Of a stretch of DNA of 64,000 nucleotides, positions 52,568 through 61,462 are shown piece by piece. The stretch spans positions 62,001 to 126,000 of the forward strand of contig NZ_RBHX01000002.1 of assembly GCF_003626735.1 (NCBI RefSeq), read 5' to 3'. Each line of letters starts with the position of its first letter. The stretch's first letter is position 1. The position numbers and the translations under genes are program-made. The notes under the pieces are model-generated. The model had not been told where the DNA came from, did no database searches, and worked only from the letters and a program-made list of their open reading frames with translations. This stretch comes from Microbacterium sp. CGR2. GTDB taxonomy: Bacteria > Actinomycetota > Actinomycetes > Actinomycetales > Microbacteriaceae.

Positions 52568-54195
52568 CGACGACGTCATCCGCCACCACCAAACCCGGTG
52601 GTCTCCGCGTAGGCGTGCAGCGATTCGGCACATTCCTCTCCGGAATGATCATGCCGAACATCGCGGCGTTCATCGCCTGGGGCTTCATCACGATGCTCTT
52701 CATCCCCGCCGGATTCTTCGGCGCCAAGAGCCCGTTCGGCTGGCACTGGGCTCCGGTCGCCGAGATCATCGGCGGCGGCGGCGACGCTGCCGTGATCCAG
52801 TGGCAGGGCGCGATGACCGCCGTTGCTGAAGGTGACGCCGGCAACATCTTCGCCTATGTCGGGCTGGTGGGCCCGATGGTGACATACCTCCTGCCCCTGC
52901 TCATCGCGAACACCGCCGGCCGCATGGTCTACGGCGAGCGCGGTGGAGTCGTCGCCAGCATCGCCACGGTGGGTGTCATCGTCGGCACGAACATCCCGAT
53001 GTTCCTCGGCGCGATGATCATGGGGCCGCTCGCCGCATGGATCACCAAGCGGATGGACCGGCTGTGGGAAGGCAAGATCCGCCCCGGTTTCGAGATGCTG
53101 GTGAACAACTTCTCCGCCGGCATCCTGGGCATGCTCCTCGCGATCTTCGGGTTCTTCGCCTTCGGTCCGGTGATGCTCGCCATCAGCACCGCACTGGGTG
53201 CCGCGGTGGACTGGCTCGTCGTGTTGAACCTGCTTCCGCTCGTGTCGATCATCGTCGAGCCCGCGAAGGTGCTGTTCTTGAACAACGCCATCAACCACGG
53301 CGTGTTCACCCCGCTCGGCATCGACCAGGCCGCGGAGACGGGCAAGTCGATCCTGTTCCTCATCGAATCGAACCCCGGCCCGGGCCTCGGCCTGCTGCTC
53401 GCCTTCAGCTTCTTCGGCGTCGGCGTCGCGAAGGCGTCGGCACCGGGAGCGGCGATCATCCAGTTCTTCGGCGGCATTCACGAGATCTACTTCCCGTACG
53501 CGCTGAGCAAGCCCACCACGATCCTCGCGCTGATCGCGGGTGGCGCCGCCGGTGTCACCACGAACATGCTCCTCGGCGGCGGTCTCGTCTTCCCCGCGGC
53601 TCCCGGCAGCATCATCGCCGTCACCGCGGCGGCCCTCGGCGCCGGCGTCGGGAACCTGATGGTCGTCTATCTCTCGGTGATCATCGCCGCCGTCGTGACC
53701 TTCCTCATCACCGGCGTCATCCTGCGGGCCTCTCGCAAGCGTGACCTCGAGGCCGAGGGCGACTCCTTCGGCGCCGCGATCGCCCAGACCGAGGCCAACA
53801 AGGGCAAGTCGTCCGCCGCGATGGACGCCCTGCGTGCCTCAGGAACCGCCACGGCGGGCACCGCGGCCGCAGGTGCCGCCGGTACGGCCGTCGCCGACCG
53901 CACGATCTCGACGGTGGTCTTCGCGTGCGACGCCGGCATGGGCTCGTCGGCCATGGGCGCGAGCGTCCTCCGCAACAAGTTCAAGAAGGAAGGGGTCGAA
54001 GGCGTCACCGTCACGAACCAGTCCATCGCGAACCTCGACGGCTCGGCCGACCTCGTGATCACGCAGCAGCAGCTGACCGATCGGGCCCGGTCCAAGTCAC
54101 CGAACTCCATCCATGTCTCGGTCGACAACTTCATGAACTCCCCGAAGTACGAAGAGGTCGTCGAGATGGTGCGCGACCAGCGAAAGGAAGCATGA
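52564..54195 (+). CDS. mtlA: Mannitol PTS permease EIICB
   Basis: 543 aa, ATG overlapping the ptsI stop. VQRFGTFLSGMIMPNIAAFI and GRMVYGERGGVVASIATVGV open the mannitol EIIC (about 8 membrane helices); GGIHEIYFPYALSKP is the conserved GIHE substrate motif. After a linker (about 390..445), VVFACDAGMGSSAMGASVLR is EIIB with C455. It imports and phosphorylates mannitol. No EIIA domain; that is the next gene. Confidence 0.97.
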   Translation: MTTTSSATTKPGGLRVGVQRFGTFLSGMIMPNIAAFIAWGFITMLFIPAGFFGAKSPFGWHWAPVAEIIGGGGDAAVIQWQGAMTAVAEGDAGNIFAYVGLVGPMVTYLLPLLIANTAGRMVYGERGGVVASIATVGVIVGTNIPMFLGAMIMGPLAAWITKRMDRLWEGKIRPGFEMLVNNFSAGILGMLLAIFGFFAFGPVMLAISTALGAAVDWLVVLNLLPLVSIIVEPAKVLFLNNAINHGVFTPLGIDQAAETGKSILFLIESNPGPGLGLLLAFSFFGVGVAKASAPGAAIIQFFGGIHEIYFPYALSKPTTILALIAGGAAGVTTNMLLGGGLVFPAAPGSIIAVTAAALGAGVGNLMVVYLSVIIAAVVTFLITGVILRASRKRDLEAEGDSFGAAIAQTEANKGKSSAAMDALRASGTATAGTAAAGAAGTAVADRTISTVVFACDAGMGSSAMGASVLRNKFKKEGVEGVTVTNQSIANLDGSADLVITQQQLTDRARSKSPNSIHVSVDNFMNSPKYEEVVEMVRDQRKEA

Positions 54196-54629
54196 TGAGC
54201 GTTCTCACCCCCGAGCAGGTGCGCATCCACCCCGGCAGCGTCACCCGCGAAGCAGCCCTGCAGGAGGCCACCGACATCCTGGTGTCGGTCGGGGCGGTCA
54301 CCCCCGCCTACGTCGACGCGATGCGTCAGCGTGAGGAGACGGTGTCGACCTACATGGGCAACGGGCTCGCGATCCCGCACGGCACCAACGATGCCAAGGA
54401 CGCCATCCTGGCGTCGGCACTGTCGGTGGTCCGCTACGACGGCGGCGTCGACTGGGCCGGGGAGCCGGCGACCTTCGTCATCGGAATCGCCGGGGTCGGC
54501 GACGAGCACCTGGAGATCCTCTCCCGCATCGCGATCCTGTTCTCCGAGGAAGACGACGTCGCCCGGCTCTCCGCCGCGCAGACGGCGGAAGAACTCTACG
54601 CGCTGCTGTCGGAGGTGAACGAAGGATGA
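54195..54629 (+). CDS. mtlF: Mannitol PTS EIIA
   Basis: 144 aa from the second of two adjacent ATGs (54195; AAGGA at proper spacing). YMGNGLAIPHGTNDAKD holds His62; FVIGIAGVGDEHLEILSRIA follows. It carries phosphate from HPr to the EIIB of MtlA. Overlaps mtlA and mtlD at both ends. Confidence 0.95.
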   Translation: MSVLTPEQVRIHPGSVTREAALQEATDILVSVGAVTPAYVDAMRQREETVSTYMGNGLAIPHGTNDAKDAILASALSVVRYDGGVDWAGEPATFVIGIAGVGDEHLEILSRIAILFSEEDDVARLSAAQTAEELYALLSEVNEG

Positions 54630-55783
54630 GAGCGGTCCACTTCGGGGCCGGCAACATCGGACGCGGATTCGTCGGCCTGCTGCTGCATCAGGGCGGGTAC
54701 GAGGTCGTGTTCTCCGACGTGGCCGAAACGCTGGTCGATGCCCTCAACGCGGTGGACTCCTACACTGTTCACGAGGCCGGCCCCGGGGGGACCGATCACG
54801 TCGTCACAGGCTTTCGGGCCGTCAACAGCCGCTCGAATCCGGATGCCGTCGCCGAGGCGATCGCCCTGGCGGATGTCGTCACCACCGCTGTCGGTCCGAC
54901 CGTACTGCGCTTCGTCGCCCCCGCGATCGTCGCCGGACTCGCACGCCGCTCGCCCGACGCTGCTCCGCTGCAGGTGATGGCGTGCGAGAACGCCATCGGT
55001 GCGACCGATCTGCTCCGGACCGAGATCGAGGCGGCCGCCGGAGCGGAAGCGGGGACTCTCCTCTCTCGCGCAGTCTTCGCCAACACCGCGGTCGATCGCA
55101 TCGTGCCGGGTCAGCCCGCCGATGCGGGAATCGACGTCACGGTGGAGCCGTACTTCGAGTGGGCGATCGAGTCCGGGCCGTTCGGCGAGAACCTGCCGAA
55201 CATCCCCGGGGCGCATTTCGTCGACGAACTCGGTCCGTACATCGAACGGAAGCTGTTCACGGTGAACACCGGACATGCCGCCACGGCCTACTTCGGGGCC
55301 AGGGCCGGGATCGAGCGCATCTCCGACGCGCTGGCGGACCCGGATATCGCCGGGCGCGTGTCCGCGGCGCTGGAGGAGACTTCTGCGGTTCTCGTCGCCG
55401 AGCACGGCCTCGATCCCGCTGAGCTCGCGGCCTATCGCGCCACCATCCTCGAGAGGTTCCGCAACCCGGCACTGATCGACACGGTGCAGCGAGTCGGACG
55501 ACAGCCGCTGCGCAAGATCTCGCGACATGAGCGATTCATCGGCCCTGCGGCGATGGCTGCCGAACGAGGTCTGCCCTCGGACGCGCTGCTCGACGCGGTC
55601 GCCGCCGCGCTGGAATTCGACGACCCCGCCGACGAACAGGCCGTCGAGCTCCAGCGGCTCCTGCGCGCCGAGGACGCCGAGACCCTCACCGCGCGCACGA
55701 CGGGCCTCGACTCGCGGCATCCGTTGTTCCCCGCCGTTCGGGACGCGGTCGCCGCACGTCAAGAGGCACTCGACGCGGTGTGA
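54626..55783 (+). CDS. mtlD: Mannitol-1-phosphate 5-dehydrogenase
   Basis: 385 aa, ATG overlapping the mtlF stop. RAVHFGAGNIGRGFVGLLLH is the NAD site; EPYFEWAIE and ERKLFTVNTGHAATAYFGAR hold the catalytic Lys and neighbouring residues of the polyol dehydrogenase family. Oxidises mannitol-1-phosphate to fructose-6-phosphate. Last gene of the operon. Confidence 0.97.
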   Translation: MRAVHFGAGNIGRGFVGLLLHQGGYEVVFSDVAETLVDALNAVDSYTVHEAGPGGTDHVVTGFRAVNSRSNPDAVAEAIALADVVTTAVGPTVLRFVAPAIVAGLARRSPDAAPLQVMACENAIGATDLLRTEIEAAAGAEAGTLLSRAVFANTAVDRIVPGQPADAGIDVTVEPYFEWAIESGPFGENLPNIPGAHFVDELGPYIERKLFTVNTGHAATAYFGARAGIERISDALADPDIAGRVSAALEETSAVLVAEHGLDPAELAAYRATILERFRNPALIDTVQRVGRQPLRKISRHERFIGPAAMAAERGLPSDALLDAVAAALEFDDPADEQAVELQRLLRAEDAETLTARTTGLDSRHPLFPAVRDAVAARQEALDAV

Positions 55784-55841
55784 CCGGTGGCAGCGCACGC
55801 TGCTCGGCGCGCTCTCATCTGTCGGAAGGTAGCGTGGAGGT

Positions 55842-56588
55842 GTGCAGAGAAGACGGGGACGACGCGTCCTGAAATGGGTGCTCTGGGGCCTCGCGATCAT
55901 CGTGGTCCTCGGGGTCGCAGGAATCGTCGCCTGGAGCCAGATCGGCGTGATGGCCGCCGAGCCCGAGCAGCTCGAGACCGTGCAGGAGAACCCCGGCATC
56001 ACCGTCGAGGATGCGGAGCAGGGAATCGTGCTCTCCCCCGCCGACGGGGAGTCGGATCAGGGGTTGGTCTTCATCCCCGGCGCCAAGGTCGATCCGTGGG
56101 CGTACGCCGCCATCCTGCAGGGTCTGGCGGAAGACGGCGTCACCGTGGTGATCACCCGGCCCTGGTTGAACCTGGCGTTCTTCGATCCGCGCGGTCTCGA
56201 CTCGTTCACCTCGGCCGCCCCGGATGTCGACAGCTGGAGCGTCGGCGGGCACTCCCTGGGTGGCGTGCGCGCGTGTCAGCTCGCGGTCGACGCGGACGCC
56301 CTGGTGCTGTTCGGGTCGTACTGCTCGAACGACCTCTCCGAGACGGGGCTGCCGGTACTCAGTCTCGCGGGCAGCGAAGACGGACTGTCCACCCCCGACA
56401 AGATCGATGCGGCGCGCGACGAGCTGCCCGCGGATGCCGAGCTGGTGGAGATCGAGGGCGCCTCGCACGCCTCGTTCGGCGACTACGGTCCTCAAGACGG
56501 CGACGGTGTTCCGACGATATCCCCCGAGGACATGCACGCCGAGGTGACCGAACTCACGACGAGCTTCCTCGACGACGTGCCGCGCTGA
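55842..56588 (+). CDS. Membrane-anchored alpha/beta hydrolase
   Basis: 248 aa from GTG 55842. Basic start then one membrane helix (VLWGLAIIVVLGVAGIVAW, 12..30), so the catalytic part faces outside. WSVGGHSLGGVRACQLA has the nucleophile Ser; LAGSEDGLSTPDKID the Asp; GASHASFGDYG the His. This is the dienelactone-hydrolase-like group (abhydrolase_5) common in actinobacteria. Substrate unknown. Confidence 0.85.
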   Translation: MQRRRGRRVLKWVLWGLAIIVVLGVAGIVAWSQIGVMAAEPEQLETVQENPGITVEDAEQGIVLSPADGESDQGLVFIPGAKVDPWAYAAILQGLAEDGVTVVITRPWLNLAFFDPRGLDSFTSAAPDVDSWSVGGHSLGGVRACQLAVDADALVLFGSYCSNDLSETGLPVLSLAGSEDGLSTPDKIDAARDELPADAELVEIEGASHASFGDYGPQDGDGVPTISPEDMHAEVTELTTSFLDDVPR

Positions 56589-56596
56589 GGGCCCCC

Positions 56597-57463
56597 TCAC
56601 ACCGAGGTCGAGAGGACAAGGTCGAGGCTCGGGTGCAGATGCCGAGTCCCCAGCACCGACGCGGCCGACCGCGCCCCGGCCACCAGCGCAGCATCCACGT
56701 CCGCTCCGGAGAGACGCGCATCGAGGACCCCCGCGAGGAAGGCGTCACCCGCGCCGTTGGTGTCGACGACCTCCACGGGAACGGCGGCCACGCGGTGCTC
56801 CGTGCCGTCGGCGTCGACCGCCACCGCACCGTCCGCCCCGAGCGTGCAGACCGCGAGGTGTGCCCCGTTCGTGATGCACGCATGCAGGAACGCGAGCGGG
56901 TCGTCGAGTCGGTCGGCGTTGCAGAAGACGGCATCCGCCGCCGCCAGGAACGGACGGTGGAACTCCGCTTCGCCGTCGTAGTCGTGCACGTCCACCCAGA
57001 TCGGCTTCCCCGTCGAGCGGGCGAGCGGCAGCAGGCGAAGCGGTTCCGCAGCGAGGTCGAGCACGACGGCATCCGCCTCCGCCATCGCAGACCGCAACGC
57101 GTCGTCCTGCTCACCGGTCGCCGCCTGGGGTGTGGCGAGGTACAGCGACACCCGCCCGCCTTCTCGGGTCATCAGGTTCACGTGGCGCTCCGTCGCGCCC
57201 TCCGCCCAGCGCACGGCGACACCGGCCGCGTGAAGCGTCTCGCGAATCCGACGTCCGTGCTCGTCGTCAGCTGCCTGCGCGTACAACAGCGTCGAGCGAC
57301 CGAGCCCGGTGAGGGCCAGCGCTTTACCGGCACTGGTCCCTCCGACGGTCTCCCATGCCTGCTCGGCGAACTGCATGTGCGGGACGGGTTCGGGGAGCCG
57401 GTCCAGCAGGATGATCGTGTTCCATGACGCGGGGCCTGCGACGAAGACGGAGGGTGAGGACAT
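56597..57463 (-). CDS. PfkB-family carbohydrate/nucleoside kinase
   Basis: 288 aa. VFVAGPASWNTIILLDRLPE opens the ribokinase fold; VGGTSAGKALALTGLG binds substrate; VVDTNGAGDAFLAGVL holds the anion hole and catalytic Asp. Downstream of the nucleoside salvage genes, so ribose, deoxyribose or a nucleoside is a reasonable substrate, but this is inferred from context only. Confidence 0.88.
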   Translation of the reverse strand: MSSPSVFVAGPASWNTIILLDRLPEPVPHMQFAEQAWETVGGTSAGKALALTGLGRSTLLYAQAADDEHGRRIRETLHAAGVAVRWAEGATERHVNLMTREGGRVSLYLATPQAATGEQDDALRSAMAEADAVVLDLAAEPLRLLPLARSTGKPIWVDVHDYDGEAEFHRPFLAAADAVFCNADRLDDPLAFLHACITNGAHLAVCTLGADGAVAVDADGTEHRVAAVPVEVVDTNGAGDAFLAGVLDARLSGADVDAALVAGARSAASVLGTRHLHPSLDLVLSTSV

Positions 57464-57490
57464 GTGATCATCCTGCCGGTTGCGAGCCGG

Positions 57491-58591
57491 TCACCCGATG
57501 CGCGAGATGAGCGCGTCGAGCCCCATGCCGAAGTCGATGCGCACGACGGGGAGGGCGAGCTTGTCGGTGCCCACCTGCACGGACCCGGGCTCGATGGTGC
57601 GGGCCATCTCGAAGCCCGCCTGAGTGACTCCGGACTTGGAAGTGTCGTTGTGATGCCCGAACGGATAGGCGATGACCTCGCGCACCCCGAGGATGTCACC
57701 GGAGGTGTCGAGGTCGGCAGCGATCTCATCCGCCGTCCAGTTGACCATCCGCCCGTTCCCGTCGTCGCCCGGCTGATGCATGTCGTGCGTGTGCGAGCGG
57801 CGCAGGACATAGATCGACGGGGGCGGATCCTGACGATACGCCGTCACCATGAACGACGTCGCCAGCACCTCGTGCTTGTCGATGACCGGTACCGCGAGGT
57901 CGAACCACGTCTGGTCGGCATCGTCGTCTGTGATGATCACCGATCGGGCGGGAAGGTGCAGCCGACCGTCGATGAAGGCGCTGAGCTCGTCCCAGGTCGG
58001 CAGGTAGAAGCCGGTCGTCGCGATGTGCTCCATGTGCGCGTCGAAATCGCCGATGTATGCGTAGTTCCCGCGCAACCAGCCGTCTTCGCCTTCGGCCCTG
58101 GTCGTGAACTGGTGATACATCAGAATCGGGACCTGAGTGTCCTCGGCAGCGTTCTCGGCCGGGGTCTTCCATGCGCTGAACAGCTCGACGTGCTGATCGT
58201 CGCACACGACCCGGTCGGCGCCGTTCACGCGCTCGGCCGCGTTGAAGGTCCGCGCGTCCTCCTCCGTGGGATACCAGCCGGCGAACACCCGCCCCTCTGC
58301 CGTGACGATCGGCAGAGCCGCATACAGCGCATCCTGCCGCTGCAGCACCGGATCGGAGGGCGCGCCGTCGCCGAGGAAGGTCACCGCGCACGCCAGCGGA
58401 TCGTCGGCGTCGGCGATCAGCTGCTGTGCCGGGGTGAGCGGGTGCGGTATCAGCGCAGCGCCGGCTCGCGGCACGGCGTCCGCAGGCTCCTGGTGCATCC
58501 GGATGAGGACCGCTGCCGAACCCGCCACGAGCACCGAGGCGCCGGCGATGATCGCGACGACGCCGACGCGTCTCTTCCCCCCGGAAGCCAC
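57491..58591 (-). CDS. Exported polysaccharide deacetylase-like protein
   Basis: 366 aa from GTG 58591, 2 bases after the add stop. One N-terminal membrane helix (VGVVAIIAGASVLVAGSAAV) anchors or exports it. The NodB-like fold has VPILMYHQF, then VIITDDDADQTWF (metal Asp pair), RRSHTHDMHQPG (His-x-x-x-His) and REVIAYPFGHHND. It may trim acetyl groups from cell-wall or extracellular glycans. Its place in a nucleoside operon is odd. Confidence 0.87.
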   Translation of the reverse strand: MASGGKRRVGVVAIIAGASVLVAGSAAVLIRMHQEPADAVPRAGAALIPHPLTPAQQLIADADDPLACAVTFLGDGAPSDPVLQRQDALYAALPIVTAEGRVFAGWYPTEEDARTFNAAERVNGADRVVCDDQHVELFSAWKTPAENAAEDTQVPILMYHQFTTRAEGEDGWLRGNYAYIGDFDAHMEHIATTGFYLPTWDELSAFIDGRLHLPARSVIITDDDADQTWFDLAVPVIDKHEVLATSFMVTAYRQDPPPSIYVLRRSHTHDMHQPGDDGNGRMVNWTADEIAADLDTSGDILGVREVIAYPFGHHNDTSKSGVTQAGFEMARTIEPGSVQVGTDKLALPVVRIDFGMGLDALISRIG

Positions 58592-58593
58592 CG

Positions 58594-59709
58594 TCAGATG
58601 TCGAAACCCTCGGCGATCATCTCGACCAGCTCTTCACGTTCCTCCACGGGGAGGAACGTGGCGGCGGCCGCGTTGAACTGGAACGTCTCCAGGTCGTCGA
58701 GGTCGTACTCGAACGTCTGGACGAGCAGTGCGAGCTCGCGCGTGAGCGAGGTGGCGCTCATCGTGCGGTTGTCGACGTTCACCGTCACCGCGAATCCGAG
58801 CTGATACAGCAGGTCGAACGGATGGTCGGCCAGCGTGTCGCCCCACGCCGCGACCGCTCCCGTCTGCAGGTTGGACGACGGCGACAGTTCGAGCGGGATC
58901 TCGCGGTCGCGCACCCACCGGGCGAGGTCGCCGAACTGCACCTGCACCTCATCGCCTTCCTGAGTGACGACCTGCAGGTCTTCCGCGATGCGGACGCCGT
59001 GTCCGAGCCGCAGAGCCCGACCGTCCAGCAGCGCGGAGCGGATCGACGCGAGCCCGGCCGCCTCGCCCGCGTGGACGGTGACCGGGAAGAAGTTCTCGGC
59101 GAGATAGTCGAAAGCAGCACGGTGATTCGACGGCGGGAATCCGTCTTCCGGCCCGGCGATGTCGAACCCCACGGCGCCGCGTCCGCGGAAGCTCACCGCG
59201 AGTTCGGCGATCTCGCGTGCCCGGTCGGTGTGGCGCATGGCGGTGATCAGCTGACCGACGCGGATGCTGCGCCCATCGCGGTCCGCTGCGTCCTCGCCCT
59301 CCTCGATGCCCTGCTGCACGGCTTCGACGGCCTGGTCGAGCGTGAGGCCCCCGGTCAGGTGCTGTTCCGGCGCCCAGCGCACCTCTCCGTAGATCACGCC
59401 GTCGTGGGCGAGATCCTGGACGAACTCGCGCGCGACCCGCGTGAGCGCCTCTTCGGTCTGCATCACGGCCGTGGTCAGGTCGAAAGTCTTCAGGTACTCG
59501 ACCAGCGAACCGGAGTCGCTCTGCGTCGCGAACCACTTTCCGAGGGCGGCCGGATTCGACGCCGGAACCTCGATGCCGGCCGAGTCTGCGAGCTCCAGGA
59601 TCGTCGCCGGCCGCAGCGCACCGTCGAGGTGGTCGTGCAGCGAGACCTTGGGCAGGCTGCGCAGGGAGACGCCACCGACGGTGACATCGCCGTTCGCTTC
59701 GATCGACAT
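58594..59709 (-). CDS. add: Adenosine deaminase
   Basis: 371 aa. LPKVSLHDHLDGALRP has the zinc His25/His27 pair; FFPVTVHAGEAAGL the third zinc His; LRLGHGVRIAED the catalytic His; LELSPSSNLQTGA and NVDNRTMSATSLTRE (usual Asp-Asp pair reads Asn-Val-Asp-Asn) complete the site. Converts adenosine to inosine in salvage; fits the upstream deoA and cdd. Confidence 0.95.
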   Translation of the reverse strand: MSIEANGDVTVGGVSLRSLPKVSLHDHLDGALRPATILELADSAGIEVPASNPAALGKWFATQSDSGSLVEYLKTFDLTTAVMQTEEALTRVAREFVQDLAHDGVIYGEVRWAPEQHLTGGLTLDQAVEAVQQGIEEGEDAADRDGRSIRVGQLITAMRHTDRAREIAELAVSFRGRGAVGFDIAGPEDGFPPSNHRAAFDYLAENFFPVTVHAGEAAGLASIRSALLDGRALRLGHGVRIAEDLQVVTQEGDEVQVQFGDLARWVRDREIPLELSPSSNLQTGAVAAWGDTLADHPFDLLYQLGFAVTVNVDNRTMSATSLTRELALLVQTFEYDLDDLETFQFNAAAATFLPVEEREELVEMIAEGFDI

Positions 59710-59758
59710 GGTGATCCTCTCGGTCGCGGGGTGCTCAGATCAGGCTAGCGGTCGCCGG

Positions 59759-61060
59759 TCACGCAGTGATGCGCTCGCGGACGATCGGAGCACGCTGCGC
59801 GTCACTCGACCCCGACGACCCCAGCGCCCAGGCGCCTTCCAGCGCCTCGAGCGCGCGCGGGAAGCGCGCCTCGTCGGCCGCAGACAGCGTGAACAGCGGC
59901 TGCCCCTTCACGACACGGTCACCCGGCTTGGCATGCAGGTCGATTCCGGCCTCGTGGATCACCGGGTCTTCCGCCCGCGCACGACCGGCGCCGAGGCGCC
60001 ACGCCGCGATACCGAACGGCAGTGCGTCCATGCGCTCGATGACGCCATCGGACGATGCGGTGACGACATGCGTCTCACGAGCAGTCGGCAGTGCCGCATC
60101 CGGGTCACCGTCCTGAGCTCGGATCATCGCCTTCCAGCTGTCCATCGCACGCCCGTCGTCGAGCGCCGCTTCGACGTCGGCGTCCGGCTGCCCGGCGAGG
60201 GCCAGCATCTCTCGGGCGAGGGCGACGGTGAGCTCACGGACATCGGCCGGACCCCCGCCTGCGAGGATCTCGACGGATTCACGGACCTCGTTGGCATTGC
60301 CGATCGCCAAGCCCAGAGGCACGTTCATGTCGGTCAGCAGAGCCGTCGTCGCGACGCCGGAATCGGTTCCCAGCGCGACCATCGTGCGGGCGAGTTCCCG
60401 CGCACGGTCGATGTCCTGCATGAAGGCTCCGGAGCCGAACTTCACGTCCAACACGAGCGCGTCTGTGCCTTCGGCGATCTTCTTCGACATGATGCTCGAC
60501 GCGATCAGCGGAATCGCCTCGACCGTGCCGGTGACATCGCGGAGGGCGTAGAGCTTCTTGTCCGCGGGCGCGAGGCCTGACCCTGCCGCGCAGATGACCG
60601 CTCCGACATCGCCCTGCATCTGGGCGAACATCTCCTCGTTGCTCAGCGCCGCGCGCCAACCGGGGATGGACTCGAGCTTGTCGAGGGTGCCGCCGGTGTG
60701 TCCGAGCCCGCGCCCGCTGAGCTGCGGGACCGCCACACCGAAGCAGGCGACCAGGGGTGCGAGCGGGAGGGTGATCTTGTCGCCCACTCCGCCGGTGGAG
60801 TGCTTGTCGACGGTCTTCTTGCCGAGCGCGGCGAAACTCATCCGCTCGCCCGAGGCGATCATGGCATCCGTCAGCACGCGGATCTCGTCACGCTCCATCC
60901 CCCGCTGGAAGATGGCCATCGCGAAGGACGCCATCTGCGCGTCGGAGACGTAGCCGCGCGTGTATGCGTCGACCATCCAGCGCAGTGCCGGCTCGGGCAC
61001 GCGACCCCCGTCGCGCTTGGCGCGGATGACGTCGACCGCGTCGAAAGGTTCGATGGTCAT
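59759..61060 (-). CDS. deoA: Thymidine/pyrimidine nucleoside phosphorylase
   Basis: 433 aa from ATG 61060 (GAGGAGG upstream), overlapping the cdd stop. DVIRAKRDGGRVPEPALRWM and TVDKHSTGGVGDKITLPLAP, the phosphate-binding stretch; SGRGLGHTGGTLDKLESIPG, the family signature. Cleaves thymidine or uridine to base and (deoxy)ribose-1-phosphate. Confidence 0.96.
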   Translation of the reverse strand: MTIEPFDAVDVIRAKRDGGRVPEPALRWMVDAYTRGYVSDAQMASFAMAIFQRGMERDEIRVLTDAMIASGERMSFAALGKKTVDKHSTGGVGDKITLPLAPLVACFGVAVPQLSGRGLGHTGGTLDKLESIPGWRAALSNEEMFAQMQGDVGAVICAAGSGLAPADKKLYALRDVTGTVEAIPLIASSIMSKKIAEGTDALVLDVKFGSGAFMQDIDRARELARTMVALGTDSGVATTALLTDMNVPLGLAIGNANEVRESVEILAGGGPADVRELTVALAREMLALAGQPDADVEAALDDGRAMDSWKAMIRAQDGDPDAALPTARETHVVTASSDGVIERMDALPFGIAAWRLGAGRARAEDPVIHEAGIDLHAKPGDRVVKGQPLFTLSAADEARFPRALEALEGAWALGSSGSSDAQRAPIVRERITA

Positions 61061-61455
61061 CGTGCCTCCTCGAGGTCGCGCGGGCCGAAGGCATCCGGCA
61101 GCACCTCGTCGATCGTGCGGATGCCGGAGACCGTCTCCAACAGCATCCCGGGCATCGCGTGTTCGAAGAGCAGCTGGCGGCACCGACCGCACGGCATGAT
61201 CGTCTGCCCATCGTTGTTGACGCACACGAACGCCACGAGTTGACCGCCGCCGGACATGTGCAGGTCACCGACCAGCGCGCACTCCGCGCACAGGGTCACC
61301 CCGTAGGAGGCGTTCTCGACGTTGCAGCCCGCGACGATCCGACCGTCGGCCACCAGCGCGGCCGCGCCGACGCGGTACCGGGAGTACGGTGCGTACGCCT
61401 TCGTCATCGCCTCGGTCGCGACCTGACGGAGTTCGTCCCAGTCGATGTCTGTCAT
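61057..61455 (-). CDS. cdd: Cytidine deaminase
   Basis: 132 aa. AYAPYSRYRVGAAAL and GCNVENASYGVTLCAECAL (Cys-Ala-Glu zinc and proton site), then IMPCGRCRQLL (Pro-Cys-x-x-Cys). Converts cytidine to uridine for the downstream phosphorylase. Starts 7 bases after the permease stop. Confidence 0.96.
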   Translation of the reverse strand: MTDIDWDELRQVATEAMTKAYAPYSRYRVGAAALVADGRIVAGCNVENASYGVTLCAECALVGDLHMSGGGQLVAFVCVNNDGQTIMPCGRCRQLLFEHAMPGMLLETVSGIRTIDEVLPDAFGPRDLEEAR

Positions 61456-61462
61456 GTCTCTC